DNA from: Ciona intestinalis
Lineage: Eukaryota; Chordata; Ascidiacea; Phlebobranchia; Cionidae
DNA: 64,000 bases
Reading direction: 5' to 3'
Assembly: GCF_000224145.3 (NCBI RefSeq)
Contig: NC_020169.2
Span: 1,587,479 to 1,651,478, forward strand
The notes under the pieces were generated by a model. That model saw only the letters and a program-made list of their open reading frames with translations, was not told the DNA's origin and did no database searches. Positions 25,101 to 36,093 of this stretch are shown piece by piece. Numbering within the stretch: position 1 is the first letter of the stretch; each line of letters opens with the position of its first letter. A program made the translations under genes and the position numbers.

Positions 25101-26693
25101 GCAAGATGGTCTCTAACGTCAAATTCGAGCGTTTCAATGAGTCGAGTGCTGCGTGTTCGGTGCTAATTAACCACTATACATATCTGAAAACTATAGTGCT
25201 GGAATTATCGCATGACGTTAGGCGTTAAAACAGTCGCACAAAGCTAGTGCAAGCACGTCACTGCATTTCGTGGGAATCGTAGATATTAATCACCTTTCAG
25301 CCGCTCGAGCGCTAAGCGCAACCTGTGGTTTGTATCCGCAACATGACTGGGTAGGATAACGATGCAATAATTTAAAGAGTCTGTACCTAGCCTTCCCGAT
25401 TATGTTTATGTAATTCGACACCGTGAGATTGGCTGCTGATAGCGAAGCTCGTTTCCCATGGCCGGGGATGGACCAACGCTAAGAAGCAGAAACCACCGAG
25501 ATATGCTGAGATCGGCACGACATCTAGCTATAGCTCATCCCGTGAGATTAGCTCACAAATCCAATAATCCAACAGTAAGATGTGTAACACGTAAATAACA
25601 AACGATCAAACAACAAGATAAGCAAATTTAAAGTGAGCATCACGTGTGGACTTGTGTAACAAATTTCTCGCGAATTTCCCCATTTAAGCAGTTGTGGGTA
25701 TACAGGTTACATAAACCTGGCAGTTAATTCTGCCATGATATTAAGCATATTGACACATATTGTTACTTTGTAACATACAAAACACGTTTCTCAACTTTGG
25801 CCGATTACCTATATAGTTATGAAAGTATCGTATCAGCTGTGAATTAGATAATTGAATCGAACTACGAACAGTTGAGTAAGGGCGATTTTTCGCCTGCGGG
25901 TACAAGTTTCGCCATGCAGCAGTATAACTGCCAGATGTATACCACACATTGTGGCGCAACGTTCTCATCAAAAAGTGAATTACGAGCAAAATCTGTGCTA
26001 CGTAACATTGCCTTGACGTGTCATTATCTGATATTCACTATGAAGTGGCTTTATCGCTTGGTTTATTATATGGCGCCAATGGTAATCTAGTCTACATTGG
26101 TTCGCGGCGTTACAAAGATCTTCAATTTGATTAGGTCGATTAAATATAAATTATTGAGCGTAATATTTATATATGAGTTCAATATTTTTAATAAGGCTAC
26201 AAACACATGGTAGCGCTGCTATAACAGTACAGTTGTCGACATATGATTCCTCTTTCACACATTCCTTTCCATTCAAGTATTTGAACAACGTAAACCATTA
26301 ACGAATGAAATTAAACACTGTACGGTCGAATGCGCACGTTACTGACACGGTGCAGTGAAAATGCACGGTATGAGTTGTAACTCAAAACACAGGGTGCACA
26401 GGTGCCTATCCTGCGTTTCAGATTGCTTTAGGTCATGTTTACAAAGTAAAACTTGTAAATTTTAAAACATGTACAAAATACAAGAAAACTCGAAGTAACT
26501 TAACTTTACTTGATGGAATAAATTAATTTCTGTAGTATATAGAAACTTACCCTAAGAATTTCTGAAGACATGTATCACAGTATCTATGTCTGCATGCGGT
26601 GATCTGAACTGGGTCTCTCATTGGAAAGTGGCATAACGGGCATTGATGTCGCTTTCGGACCTTGTCCACAAACTTGTTTTGGTAACCAGGCAT
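16148..26693 (-). CDS. traf4: TRAF4 orthologue, complete
   Basis: This is a TNF-receptor-associated factor, a cytoplasmic RING adaptor / E3-type scaffold. Exons in transcription order are 26693..26551, 20866..20815, 19139..19035, 18691..18536, 17840..17673, 17509..17354 and 16774..16148: 1407 nt, 468 residues (human TRAF4 is 470). Residues 18-57 form the RING (CPLC, CRHRYCDTC, CPVD). Residues ~66-260 are TRAF-type zinc fingers (repeated C/H pairs such as CPNRCGV and CPQESVHCENKCGA). Residues ~261-309 include a short coiled-coil region. Residues ~310-468 are the MATH domain (LLWKI, FYTHRYGYKLQ, SAFLNGNGSG, YIRVLPGDYD, LGFGYPKF). FLNGNGSG and the RING start MPGYQNKF point to TRAF4 rather than TRAF2/3/5. 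The 52-nt second exon (GEGVFNCPVDHLSLDYAK) restores frame between the RING and IYPDPDLE. Introns 1 and 2 are 5.7 and 1.7 kb. Confidence 0.96.
17879..18065 (+). mobile_element. TA MITE in TRAF4 intron 4
   Basis: A family copy whose left terminus is damaged (GGCGGCAAAGATGGGACAC) but whose interior is well kept. Confidence 0.8.
18088..18290. repeat. Unclassified ~200-bp repeat, copy 1
   Basis: Matches 29838-30040 through CGAAAAGACAGGAT, GCGACAAAACAACAGTTG, AATAAGCGTGGTCGCTACAC and CCATTTATGTTTAATTATT. A third, weaker copy lies near 29373-29480. There are no clear inverted ends and no coding frame. Confidence 0.65.
18826..19006 (+). mobile_element. TA MITE, 5'-truncated, in TRAF4 intron 3
   Basis: The interior and right end (CCTACCCTACTA) are intact; the left terminus is missing. 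It lies 29 bp from exon 3. Confidence 0.8.
20867..26550. other. Repeat-poor TRAF4 intron 1
   Basis: This 5.7-kb intron holds one recognisable MITE (22059-22247) and otherwise looks unique, whereas nearby introns are full of MITEs and SINEs. No ORF in it has recognisable domains. It is a reasonable place to look for TRAF4 regulatory elements, but no specific site can be claimed by eye. Confidence 0.5.
22059..22247 (+). mobile_element. TA MITE in TRAF4 intron 1
   Basis: Family copy starting TAGTAGGGGGGGA; the right end has changed to CCCACAGTACTGTA. Confidence 0.85.
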
Positions 26694-29372
26694 CGCGAAT
26701 TGAATTGCAGTTTACCAGAGATTCTCGTTTTAACAACTAACCTATTCGCCTACTAGAAAGCAATACCTGTGTGATAAGAGAGATTTGTTATAACTGGTTA
26801 CGAATACAGTGTGGGCGGGTTAAAGGGCACGCATCATGAATCATGCGTTTGTCTTCAAGCGTGAAAAACGACTTGGAATTCAATGACTCAGCTTATAAGT
26901 CACTACTTGCGTCTGTGTGAACTTGACTAATCATCGCACTGCTACAACACTCCTACATGATTTAACTGAAACGAATTGCTGGTGATCTATCTTACTACAC
27001 GCACTGAATGTTTAACACGGCAGTTACGATTACATGAGCAAACAATATTAGGTCGAACAATTGCCGCGAAAGTGCCTTCACTACTGCTACAAAAGACCCT
27101 CACACATATAAACAAACGCGTTAATAGCGGCCTCCCTACTCGAGCTGCGGCTCTGAGCACGCCACTTGAGATAATGACTAACTAAAACGAGAACTGGACA
27201 TACAGACTCTGCGCGCAAGAAGAAGTTCGTTCCACATTTCAAGAGTTGATTGTTTGAAGACGATGCCCTAAAATTGACGCTCGCGTTCGCTCTTGTTTTA
27301 GTAGCGCGCGTGGTCGAACGGTGCTGAGCTATTGTTACTCTTTCTGCGTGTTGTTTCCCTATGCAAACACAGCTCCGAGAAACGGCTGGACACTTTCCTA
27401 TACAAGCTTCACGGCATGACACAAAATTATCCTGATCCGCGAACCAGACCGCAGGTTTATTGTACATCCATAAACACAGACAACAACATGAGTACCTGTA
27501 AATGCAAGGTGGCCTGATTAATTTTTCATGGTTCTTTCGATATAAAACAGCGCCAACTCTCGAATTACGGACATAAGAGCCAACCCGGAACTAGCAGCAA
27601 AGGAAGCGTCGGCACGCTAAACAGGACATACTTATCTATATTTCTATATTATGAGTTCCTGACTCTCCGGATGCTATACAAGTGGCTACCTTAATTTAAT
27701 GTTATAAGTATGGTGATCCGGCGTGGGATACTTCGTTTGTTTGACATGTTAGAGGCTCGTCCAATTTAACCTTTACCGCTTTAATCCTATTAGCACAGCT
27801 TCGCGCCTATATAACTACACGCTGGTTAATACTAGGATTGCAGAAATGAAATAATAACTAAAGTAAATCGTATGCATAAACCGTATGTTGGTGGTCAATT
27901 TGTTTATAGCTTCTACATTAGGGCAATCGTATCTGCTTAATTAGAACGAGTCTTTTTCACAGAAACCTAAATTACAGTCATATATCTTGGTGAATATAGT
28001 CCAAGGACTTAATTATAACAGCGGCGAAAACTAACTTTCATTACAAAATTGTAGTTTGTTTATCGTTGCATTTAATCTGCTTTGTCGTTCCCTGACCTTG
28101 GTAGTAACACTTAAGCGTTAGAGAGAAACTTGGCGACGAGGCACACACAAATGTTAGTGAATCGAGCAGGCACAACTAAAATAATCCGCAATTACTGTCA
28201 TGAGCCGCCCAATTATCGATGCTTTTCCGTGGGGAAGGACGGCGAGGAAAAACCAATGAGAGCCAAGGTAGATTTCGACGTAGGCTTATTCATCTGACAA
28301 TATGTTCCTAAGGGCTCGTATGTGCGAACCTAGGACCGCGGAAATCAATAAAACCAATTCTTAATCTGTCATCGCTGCCCAAACGTGCCCAGGATCTACT
28401 GGACGTTACCGTGCTTTTATTATCCCTCTGTCCCCTTGTTTACATTGATCCCTCGGTGACCAAGGATCGGTAATTCGCCTGAATAAACTAAGCTGGATCA
28501 ACAAAACGACAGAATGATTGCGTCCCTAGGGTGGGACACGTAAGATCCAGGTAATTAACAAGGTCTGCAGAGCAAATATCAACAGAATTAATCACCGTTG
28601 TACATTTACCGGCACTTCCCGGAACATCTGCTTAAAATGTTTATCTGACGAACGAATTAACTAAAAGGTTAAAGTACTCGCAAACTAGATAAGGGTTCCT
28701 GAAAACTAAACTCTGAACTTGCGGCTGTGCTGTCATATTATCATGGCAGTAACTGCCGTCCTGAGCTCCTGAACGTAGTTCGCCTGCTCGAGTTCTCTCG
28801 ATGACAAAGGCAAACACAAGAGATCCTTCAACCTACGCAAGTCGGTGTGTGGGTGTAGGTTTGGGTTTACTTTCCACGAGCATGAGCGAGGACGTCTTCA
28901 ATTCTTACTGTCTGCCGAAGCGTGAAGCCTGGAGGGCCGTACTTATTCCTTTCTTTTAAATCAGCTGTTCCGTGTCGCCCGGAAGAAACAAAGGGCGGTG
29001 CGTCGATTGTCACCATTGCGTAGTGTGGGCGGATGCGTTCTTTCGCAGCTCGTTACCTTGTTAAACACCCGTGTTTGACAAAGAATTTTAACGAGTGTGA
29101 ATACGCAGTGAATTGTGCATGTGATACCACTTCGCGTGCAATCAATGCTTCGTAGAAGGAGTTATGCAAAATATTGCTGCACGCGAGGGAGTTTAGAAAA
29201 CATACTGACAGGAAAAGATCTACCACCTCGTAAGACCAAATACTTTGGCTGTATGGTAATTGTGTATTGGAAATATTAGCCAAAAAGTTTTTGTGTTGTG
29301 ATAATAATTTAAAAGTCATCGATACAAAAAAAACAGAGCGTTAGCGCTACCTGGCGATAATGAATAAATGAA

Positions 29373-30040
29373 ATTTATTTTGTCTTTTCGGTTACGAAGA
29401 ACACCAGAGTTGACAAAAACGAAAGACAAGTAGTAAACAGTTGTTCAAACACGCTTATTGGTAAAAAAGAAAGAAATAATGCAAGCTACTAATTCCAACA
29501 CGTTAAAACTTCATGTTTTCAAGAATATATGTTTCAGCAGAGGCAACTTAACTAAAAATAAAATAAATGATTTTTTTTATTTATATTAAATTACCTTCTG
29601 AGTTTTGCATTTCTAGTCAACTGGTAATTCGTCAATTACCGTTTTTTCGGCGGCAATAAAACGCATTTTCTAAAGATTTTATATTTAAATTATGCGTCAT
29701 CCGTGATGGTAATAATAATAATATTCGGTAATTTGACAGCATACGTATACGGTGTATTAGGCTTTTGTACAATTACAAATAAGCTAGTGATGTAAACACA
29801 AGACACAATTGACAGTTAATTTTTCTACGTTTACTTATTCGTCTCTTATATTACAGTAGCGAAGGTTTAGAAATATTTCAATTGAAAAGACAGGATAAAG
29901 CGACAAAACAACAGTTGTAAAACACACTTACAGTTAAAAACACATTTAAATTAAATTGAAAAAATAAGCGTGGTCGCTACACTTAGTACACAAACGTGCC
30001 ATTTATGTTTAATTATTTTGAAATTAAACTTCTAATAGAA
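29373..30040. repeat. Unclassified repeat, copies 2 and 3
   Basis: The well-kept copy is 29838-30040. A diverged partial copy is at 29373-29480 (TTTTGTCTTTTCGGTTACG, AACAGTTGTTCAAACACGC). Both run in the same direction as the copy at 18088-18290. Confidence 0.6.
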
Positions 30041-30184
30041 ACAAAAGTGTGCGTAAAGACACTACATGTACAGTGAGGGTAGTCGACTTTAAAGAGGATT
30101 GACCAAATGTTGGGTGCTACAAATACACAACACATGCTGACTGCACAATACAAAATTAAACAGTGATAATTAGCGTGACATTTA

Positions 30185-30339
30185 TAGTAGGGTGGGGATG
30201 GGACACCCGTACGTTCTATTTTCTTGTCAAAGACTTATAAAACCATGTCTTCAAAAACTCCCTTAGAACGTTGTTAATTGTTTAAAACACGATCATATTA
30301 TTATCTGCTAAAAGTGTTCCGTCTTCCCCCACCCTACCA
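30185..30339 (+). mobile_element. TA MITE with internal deletion
   Basis: Both ends are present (TAGTAGGGTGGGGATGG and CCCCCACCCTACCA) but the copy is only ~155 bp. It lacks the CCCATTTGGTAGTAAAC core. Confidence 0.85.
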
Positions 30340-30607
30340 TATATTAAAATACGTGATTGCATTGTAAAAGATTACACTACGTCTATAGTCCAGGGTTAGG
30401 TAGTAAAGTCACTAGAAATGTTTTAAAAAGTGATTCTAAATGACCTAAACATGGTACATTGTTTTTAGTTACAATAATTCAGAATTCATTTGAAATTGCT
30501 ACGCAGTACGGAAAAAGCAATTGATTGCATACTGTTTGAAAAATCACACTAAAATAATAAAAATATTAACTGAAACCATTAAAATCACATCATTTTTTAC
30601 CATTCGC

Positions 30608-30794
30608 TACCCAGTGGTCACAAATGGGTTGTCTAAAATATCAGCCACACAAAAAATGAAAAAATCCTCCAAAATAATCACTAACAAAGTAACTCGTAGG
30701 CTGGTACAAAGTGTATGAAACAGAACACTTGTGTTATAATGACTGTCGTTTTAGGGCCTTGCAAGGATAAATAGGTTCAATTCATTCATTCATT
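30608..30794 (+). mobile_element. 3' half of composite SINE
   Basis: Includes CCCAGTGGTCACAAATGGG, AACTCGTAGGCTGGTACAAA, AATGACTGTCGTTTT and the TTCATTCATTCATTC tail; the tRNA-like head is missing. Confidence 0.75.
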
Positions 30795-30862
30795 CCCTGT
30801 GAAACATCAATCAAAAACAGAAGTGCATAAAAATATCTGACACATTGAGGCCTGCTACAACA

Positions 30863-33800
30863 TCAGATCTGGTACTGTGGGTTTTTATCAAGCCACGTTT
30901 TCAGCTTAGATGGGTAATCTGTCATCACACCTTCTGCTCCAAGCTTAAAAGCACCTTCAAAATCTTCTTCACTATTTAAAACCCAGAAGTATGTCTGCAA
31001 TTTTGGGAAATTTTTAAATAAAAAGTTACAACACCTTTATATAATCTCTCAACCCAGTGGTCACTAATGGGTTGTCCAAATTATCAGCAGAAAATAAAAA
31101 AAAATTAAAAGTAAACACCCACAAAGTAAAATACATATTAAATTTATAATCTGGTACGAGGTGTATGAACCACTTTGTTTCAACGACTGTCATTTTCCGG
31201 CCCTCAAAGATAAAGTAAGGTACATTCATTTGTATATTGGGCAATGCTAATCGTTCAAATAAAATACCCTTGGTATGCAAGCTCATACAAAAGCTAATTG
31301 TTCAAATAAAATACCCTTGGTATGCAAGCTCCTACCCTTAACATTTGCAGCAGTCAAAAAATTTCAATTGGATATTGTTTAAACAGCTTGTAGCTCATAA
31401 AAAAATACTACCAGTGGTTGGGAGTAGTACATTGTGTGTGTACACACACAGTAATAGCAATATTGTAATTTCACAAGATGGGAGATTCTTATTACTTTAA
31501 CAAAAATAAAGCAAACCGGCGCCGTGGCATACGAGGTGTTAAACCCGTGTGATAACGTCATAACGACTGTCGTTTTCCGGCCACGCGAGGATAAAGTAAG
31601 TTACATTCATTACATTCAAACATTATGTGTCAGATAACCAAGTATTAAAATGTTGATAGAACAAACTTGCAAAAATGTGAAATGGTTTTAAATTACCGGT
31701 ATGCCCCGCGCTTTTAGATGTGAGACGAGAATCCTGCTTCTCATGAGGAATGCAACAAATGAAAACATTCTTTTTTGTGTTGGAGAAAATGGAAAGTCCA
31801 ATCTAAGAATAATTCAAAATAAAAAATATTTGGGTGATTATGAAATTGAAATCCCATTTGTAAGTAGTGTATTGATAAAAGTATTTTTGTGTATTACTTC
31901 TCATTTATTATAAAGGGGAGGTATAACTTTGTGTGTTTTTTCAAGCCCAAAACGTGTCTGTATCTTTCAAGAAAATTATTTTAACTATGTTTTTTTATCA
32001 AGACCTTTACAAAAATTGTTTAATTTTTTTTTTACTTTTTTTAACAAGACACTTACTTAGTGAATATGTCAGGATAGGGGATCTCAAAAAAACTTTCCTT
32101 TAGTGGAATAAATGGCAGGAGACCAGTGTAAAACCAAACATACACCAGTAATACTCGCTTCATGGAAAATATCAATGGAACGGTAGGATTCTGTAAGCAA
32201 AAGTTGAACTTGAGGCAAAATACAGACAGTTCCAAGCAAAAATGAGTTAATAATGTAGTTTGGACACCTCTTTAGTCAAAAAGTTAACACACTTTGGGAA
32301 ATAGAAGTCATTAGTTGTCACACACACTCAGAAGAGTAGCAGCATTGAGTCTTGAAACTGTAACCTCTGGACTAGAGGCGGACACATAAATATTACATCC
32401 TTATCTTTTAACAGTGTTTAATACCTATCTAGGGCCTAGGCTATCTTTACTAGTTTATTTATTTTTCCATATGAATGATACAGTAAGCAATCAGTGGGAT
32501 GTTTCATACCAGCTTGTGTAATTTCCTGCAGTTTTTGTCACTGAAATTCCCCCACACTGTTAACTTTTCACGTTGGTATTTCTTTACTAGATCATGTACC
32601 TTTATTGGTAGATGCAACAGTTTAATAAAATAACTCAAAATTTCTGAAAGTTGTTAAAAATGGTTAACTAAATTAATGAAATAAATAAAAACAATACAAT
32701 ATTTTGACCAAAAGGCATCAAGAGTCTCAAGGAGACTTGATTTGTGTCTGTTACATTTTCGTATCCCAGATCCCTACTGTATTTCTTTACACAAGCGTCA
32801 TCCAACTATATAAGAACCAAATCCGGTTAAGATTGGCAGAATGGCCTGCTTATCCTAGGATTTATCATTCACCAACCTTCATAATAAGTTCATCATTTTC
32901 AGCTTTCACATCCACATTAATGGGAATACTTGGAAATTCTTCAAACACTTGATCAAGTAAAGGGATTCTTTCCTCTTCACCATCATTATTGTACATAGTA
33001 TCTTTACAAAATGTCACTTTGAGACATTTACAAATTGGAGGTAGTTCCTAAAAGTAAATATATATATATTTATATAATATATTACTTACAATTACTTAAA
33101 ATTTGTTTTAATGAATCATAGAATTATTGTTTGTTTAATAAACTGTTAGAAATGTGCTAGTAGTTTCCCCCAAAAAACTAAGCATAACTTAAGAATGAAC
33201 AAGTTTAAACATTAAGGAATATAAAAGCTGTAAAAATTCTAATAAGGTTTAATATTTCAGAACCAAATACAATACAGGATACAGGCCAGTCCTGGGTATA
33301 AGTTCTAACAAATTGTTTTGACAAACATTATGTTATGAGTTAGAATTAAAAAAAACATATTTTTAATAGATTGACAGAGTTTTGATATTTTTCATTTATT
33401 TTTTTTCAGTCTACAAGTAATATCAATAAAAAACATAGATCATAGGCTATTCTGTTTATTTAAACAAAAAAATGAAATAATATTATGTCTTGTAGTCATA
33501 GAACTTGTTAAAAGCAAAAATAAATTATCTGAAAACCACAATTAATTCATTTAAAACGAATATTTTTATTTATTAATATCCAATAACTACGAACCTCATA
33601 ATCAAAATCGGATATCTTTGCATCAACACCAGCGATACGTTTTAAATCAATATCGTGGGCAACAACTACCCGCTTGTCTTTGGTGAGATGGACATCTAGT
33701 TCAAGCATTTGAGTTCCAATGTCAATTGCACTGTATTAGTAAAAGTAAATTCTAACGATAATTTTGTAAATTTTAAGGTAACATAAATACCCTATCCATT

Positions 33801-34731
33801 GAAATATATATCAAACTATAGATTAAATTTAAAATTTTTTTTATAAAAATAACAATAAATATATATAAATAACAATATATAGATATAAAAATAAATCATA
33901 AAAAGATTTTAAAATAAATATATTGATATATATAAATATATTATTAACATTTTAAATAAAAATATATAACAAACTGAAGATTTAAGGGGTATAGTTGATA
34001 TAACACATTATAGTAAAAAAACAGTGTTAAAATGTCAATTATAGTTTAGTTTAAAATGATGCTTGCAACCCAAACTTTCAAAAATGTTTGTTGGTCATTT
34101 TGGGGCAGAATCGAAACTGACATGCTGATTAATAATAACATTTCATTGACAAACAAGACGTAACAGGAAATGAACAACCATAACATAAATACGCAATTAC
34201 TTGTGAAATGCTGACAATGTGTTCTCGGTTTTTTCAGCTGCACCTACAACATATTAAAACATTGCGAATGAGTGAATGAATGAATTTATCCATGCTGTAA
34301 CTCTATAATTTATAAAAAAGGGTGTTATGTTTTATAAACCTTATACATGCTTAACTTAACTTGTGTGTGTTTGTTGTTTTTTTATATGGCCGCAATTTAA
34401 ACATCCTATTATAGACCACTGGTTTACAGCAATGTATGTTAAGTGTCTTGCCCAAATACACACACACCCACAATAGTGTAAGCGATGAGTCTTTACCCCC
34501 TTTAATGTGCTATGGTTAATTTGCAAGTGATCCAACAATGGTGCTACAGTGCCATTTAAAAATAAACTGTAACTTACCCCCTCTGTGGCTGATGTGAGAA
34601 CACCAAAAATCTCTTTTCTTTTTCTTGTGCAAAATGGTCGGGCATTTTAGAAGCAGGACTGAAGTTATAACATAACCACCAAATACACCCAAAACTGCAT
34701 ACCCGGCGGTTGCACCAGCCGAAAGACTCAT
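30863..34731 (-). CDS. gdpd1: GDPD1-like glycerophosphodiester phosphodiesterase
   Basis: This is a membrane glycerophosphodiester phosphodiesterase of the GDPD1/GDPD3 type; vertebrate members act as lysophospholipase D making lysophosphatidic acid and N-acylethanolamines. Exons in transcription order are 34731..34578, 34243..34201, 33730..33595, 33047..32877, 32599..32510, 32190..32057, 31802..31697 and 30994..30863: 966 nt, 321 residues (human GDPD1 is 314). An N-terminal hydrophobic segment covers residues ~10-29. The catalytic signature follows: HRGG at 48-51, E-N-T in exon 2, ELDVH at 76-80, and VVVAHD with His 91. Later motifs are IPLLDQVFEEFP, PINVDVKAEN, LTVWGN, GLLPFIPLKE and GVMTDYPSKL near the C-terminus. 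Every junction fits the phase of the homologous protein. A second hydrophobic stretch (residues ~200-215) matches the family's GLLPF segment. Confidence 0.95.
31051..31230 (+). mobile_element. 3' half of composite SINE in GDPD1 intron
   Basis: Shares CCCAGTGGTCACTAATGGG, CAACGACTGTCATTTTCCGG and ATAAAGTAAGGTACATTCA with the other SINEs; the head is absent. Confidence 0.75.
31246..31339 (+). repeat. Two tandem 47-bp units
   Basis: GTTCAAATAAAATACCCTTG followed by GTATGCAAGCTC occurs twice head to tail, nearly identical, just after the SINE tail at 31230. Confidence 0.85.
31516..31617 (+). mobile_element. Internally deleted ~100-bp SINE
   Basis: The head motif CCGGCGCCGTGGCATA joins almost directly to the 3' segment GTGTTAAACCCGTGTGATAAC and CGACTGTCGTTTTCCGGCC, with the ATTCATTACATTC tail. 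The middle ~200 bp of the full element is gone. Confidence 0.7.
33830..34000. repeat. AT-rich low-complexity tract
   Basis: Repeated ATATATAAATA-type runs inside GDPD1 intron 2, with no clear unit length. Confidence 0.7.
34269..34553 (-). mobile_element. Composite SINE in GDPD1 intron 1
   Basis: A reversed, diverged copy running from a TGAATGAATGAA tail through TAGACCACTGGTTTACAGCA and AAGTGTCTTGCCCAAA to a decayed head. It ends 25 bp from the exon 1 donor at 34577. Confidence 0.7.
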
Positions 34732-36093
34732 TTCAAAATCAATATAACTAGAATATCGATAAATTAACTTCTAGTAAAGAAATTAGTTTATTGTCAAGCT
34801 GAATGCCCGAAAATTTATTCTAAGCTATTACAGTGACAATTCTGCCAAAAAGAATATTAAAAACATTCACATAATAAATAATAGAAATGATTTGCATTAT
34901 TAGAATACTAGTATATAGATGGCAGTTTCAGTTTGCCGTAAATCACAACGTGTCAATAATACATAGACTCTAAGCTAAGTCTAAGCAGAAAGAGTTCGAC
35001 ACCAGGCATTTCACACCTACGTACGTACGTATGCTTCCGAGTAAGAAGAAACTTACGGCTGTAAATGTCAATATCTACCACATTTTTTTGAAGTAAATCA
35101 ATTTAAATGTCAAATGCGAATAGATCTATATCTGTGATTTACCTAGCTTATCTATTATCATACGATTAGTAAGCATGACTTGCATTTTATTCTTCGGCAA
35201 ACAAGTTCTGCTGCTTGCGATGCTACGAAATCATCGTCTGTAGTATTTTACGTCCACAGAAATCTGAGGATTCTGGCTCATGTAGTTGTCAGAAACTGAC
35301 ATACTAACACAACACTTGGTAATTGGACTTTTGTGCGACTGCCGACAAATACTCATCAGCTTTAATAAATTTCTCGTGCCCAATTACTCATATCACGAAT
35401 TAAAATTCGCTACAGGGTAATTCCCTAAAGAAGAAACTCAAACACATGATATTTCTAAATGGAAAGACAAAACATTTATATTAATGTAGTACAATTTAGT
35501 TTAAGCGGAGTTTTTTTTCGTTGGAAGCCGCATACTAACCTAAAATTAAATATATATTAAGCGTCACACAAAATCTCCCCATACATCACACGCTACCAAT
35601 CAAATATTGTAGAAATAAACACAGATTGTATATTTCTATAAGTGCAATAAGACAAGACCTATAGATACCATACCAATACTACTGATCATACAACTTTATT
35701 CATTTCACTAGAAGTCAGTGAATTGATCATAAATTTCATGGATTTTAAGCATATGAAAGATTATGTACGTAATATGGAATGAAATGTACAATTATGCAAC
35801 TAGAGCAAAACGATCTAATATCACAAGTGCATAGCCGATTTGTGCATATGGAAATCACAAAAGTGGCAATCAAAAACAGTTAAACTAAAGATATCATAAC
35901 TTGTCAATTAAACACCATGTTTAAAACGGCAGAACTTTATAACATTGTAATAATCGGTTAAACTTTTTCGATCATGTTTATACAGGCCAAGTATTTAAAA
36001 ATGGCACATATAACATTAAACTGCACATTATAGAATGAGTAATTTTTCAAATAATGTTTGATATATTGATGCTTGGTTTGTTCCATGTAATGT
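34732..36093. other. GDPD1 upstream / HEX-1 downstream intergenic
   Basis: About 1.4 kb of AT-rich sequence between two same-strand genes. I see no ORF with a recognisable domain and no MITE or SINE. It presumably includes the GDPD1 promoter and the HEX-1 3' UTR. Confidence 0.5.

Larger units (their letters stand above)
26694..30862. other. TRAF4 upstream / GDPD1 downstream region
   Basis: The first ~2.6 kb (to about 29330) is unique-looking sequence without a supported gene and probably holds the TRAF4 promoter and 5' UTR. The rest is repeats: copies of the unclassified 200-bp repeat, one MITE and a SINE. A minus-strand 126-codon frame at 27087-27467 has no recognisable domain and was not called. 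Confidence 0.5.

Noticed and set aside
27087-27467. 126-codon minus-strand frame upstream of TRAF4
   Set aside because: No domain, no supporting splice context and a composition like random sequence.
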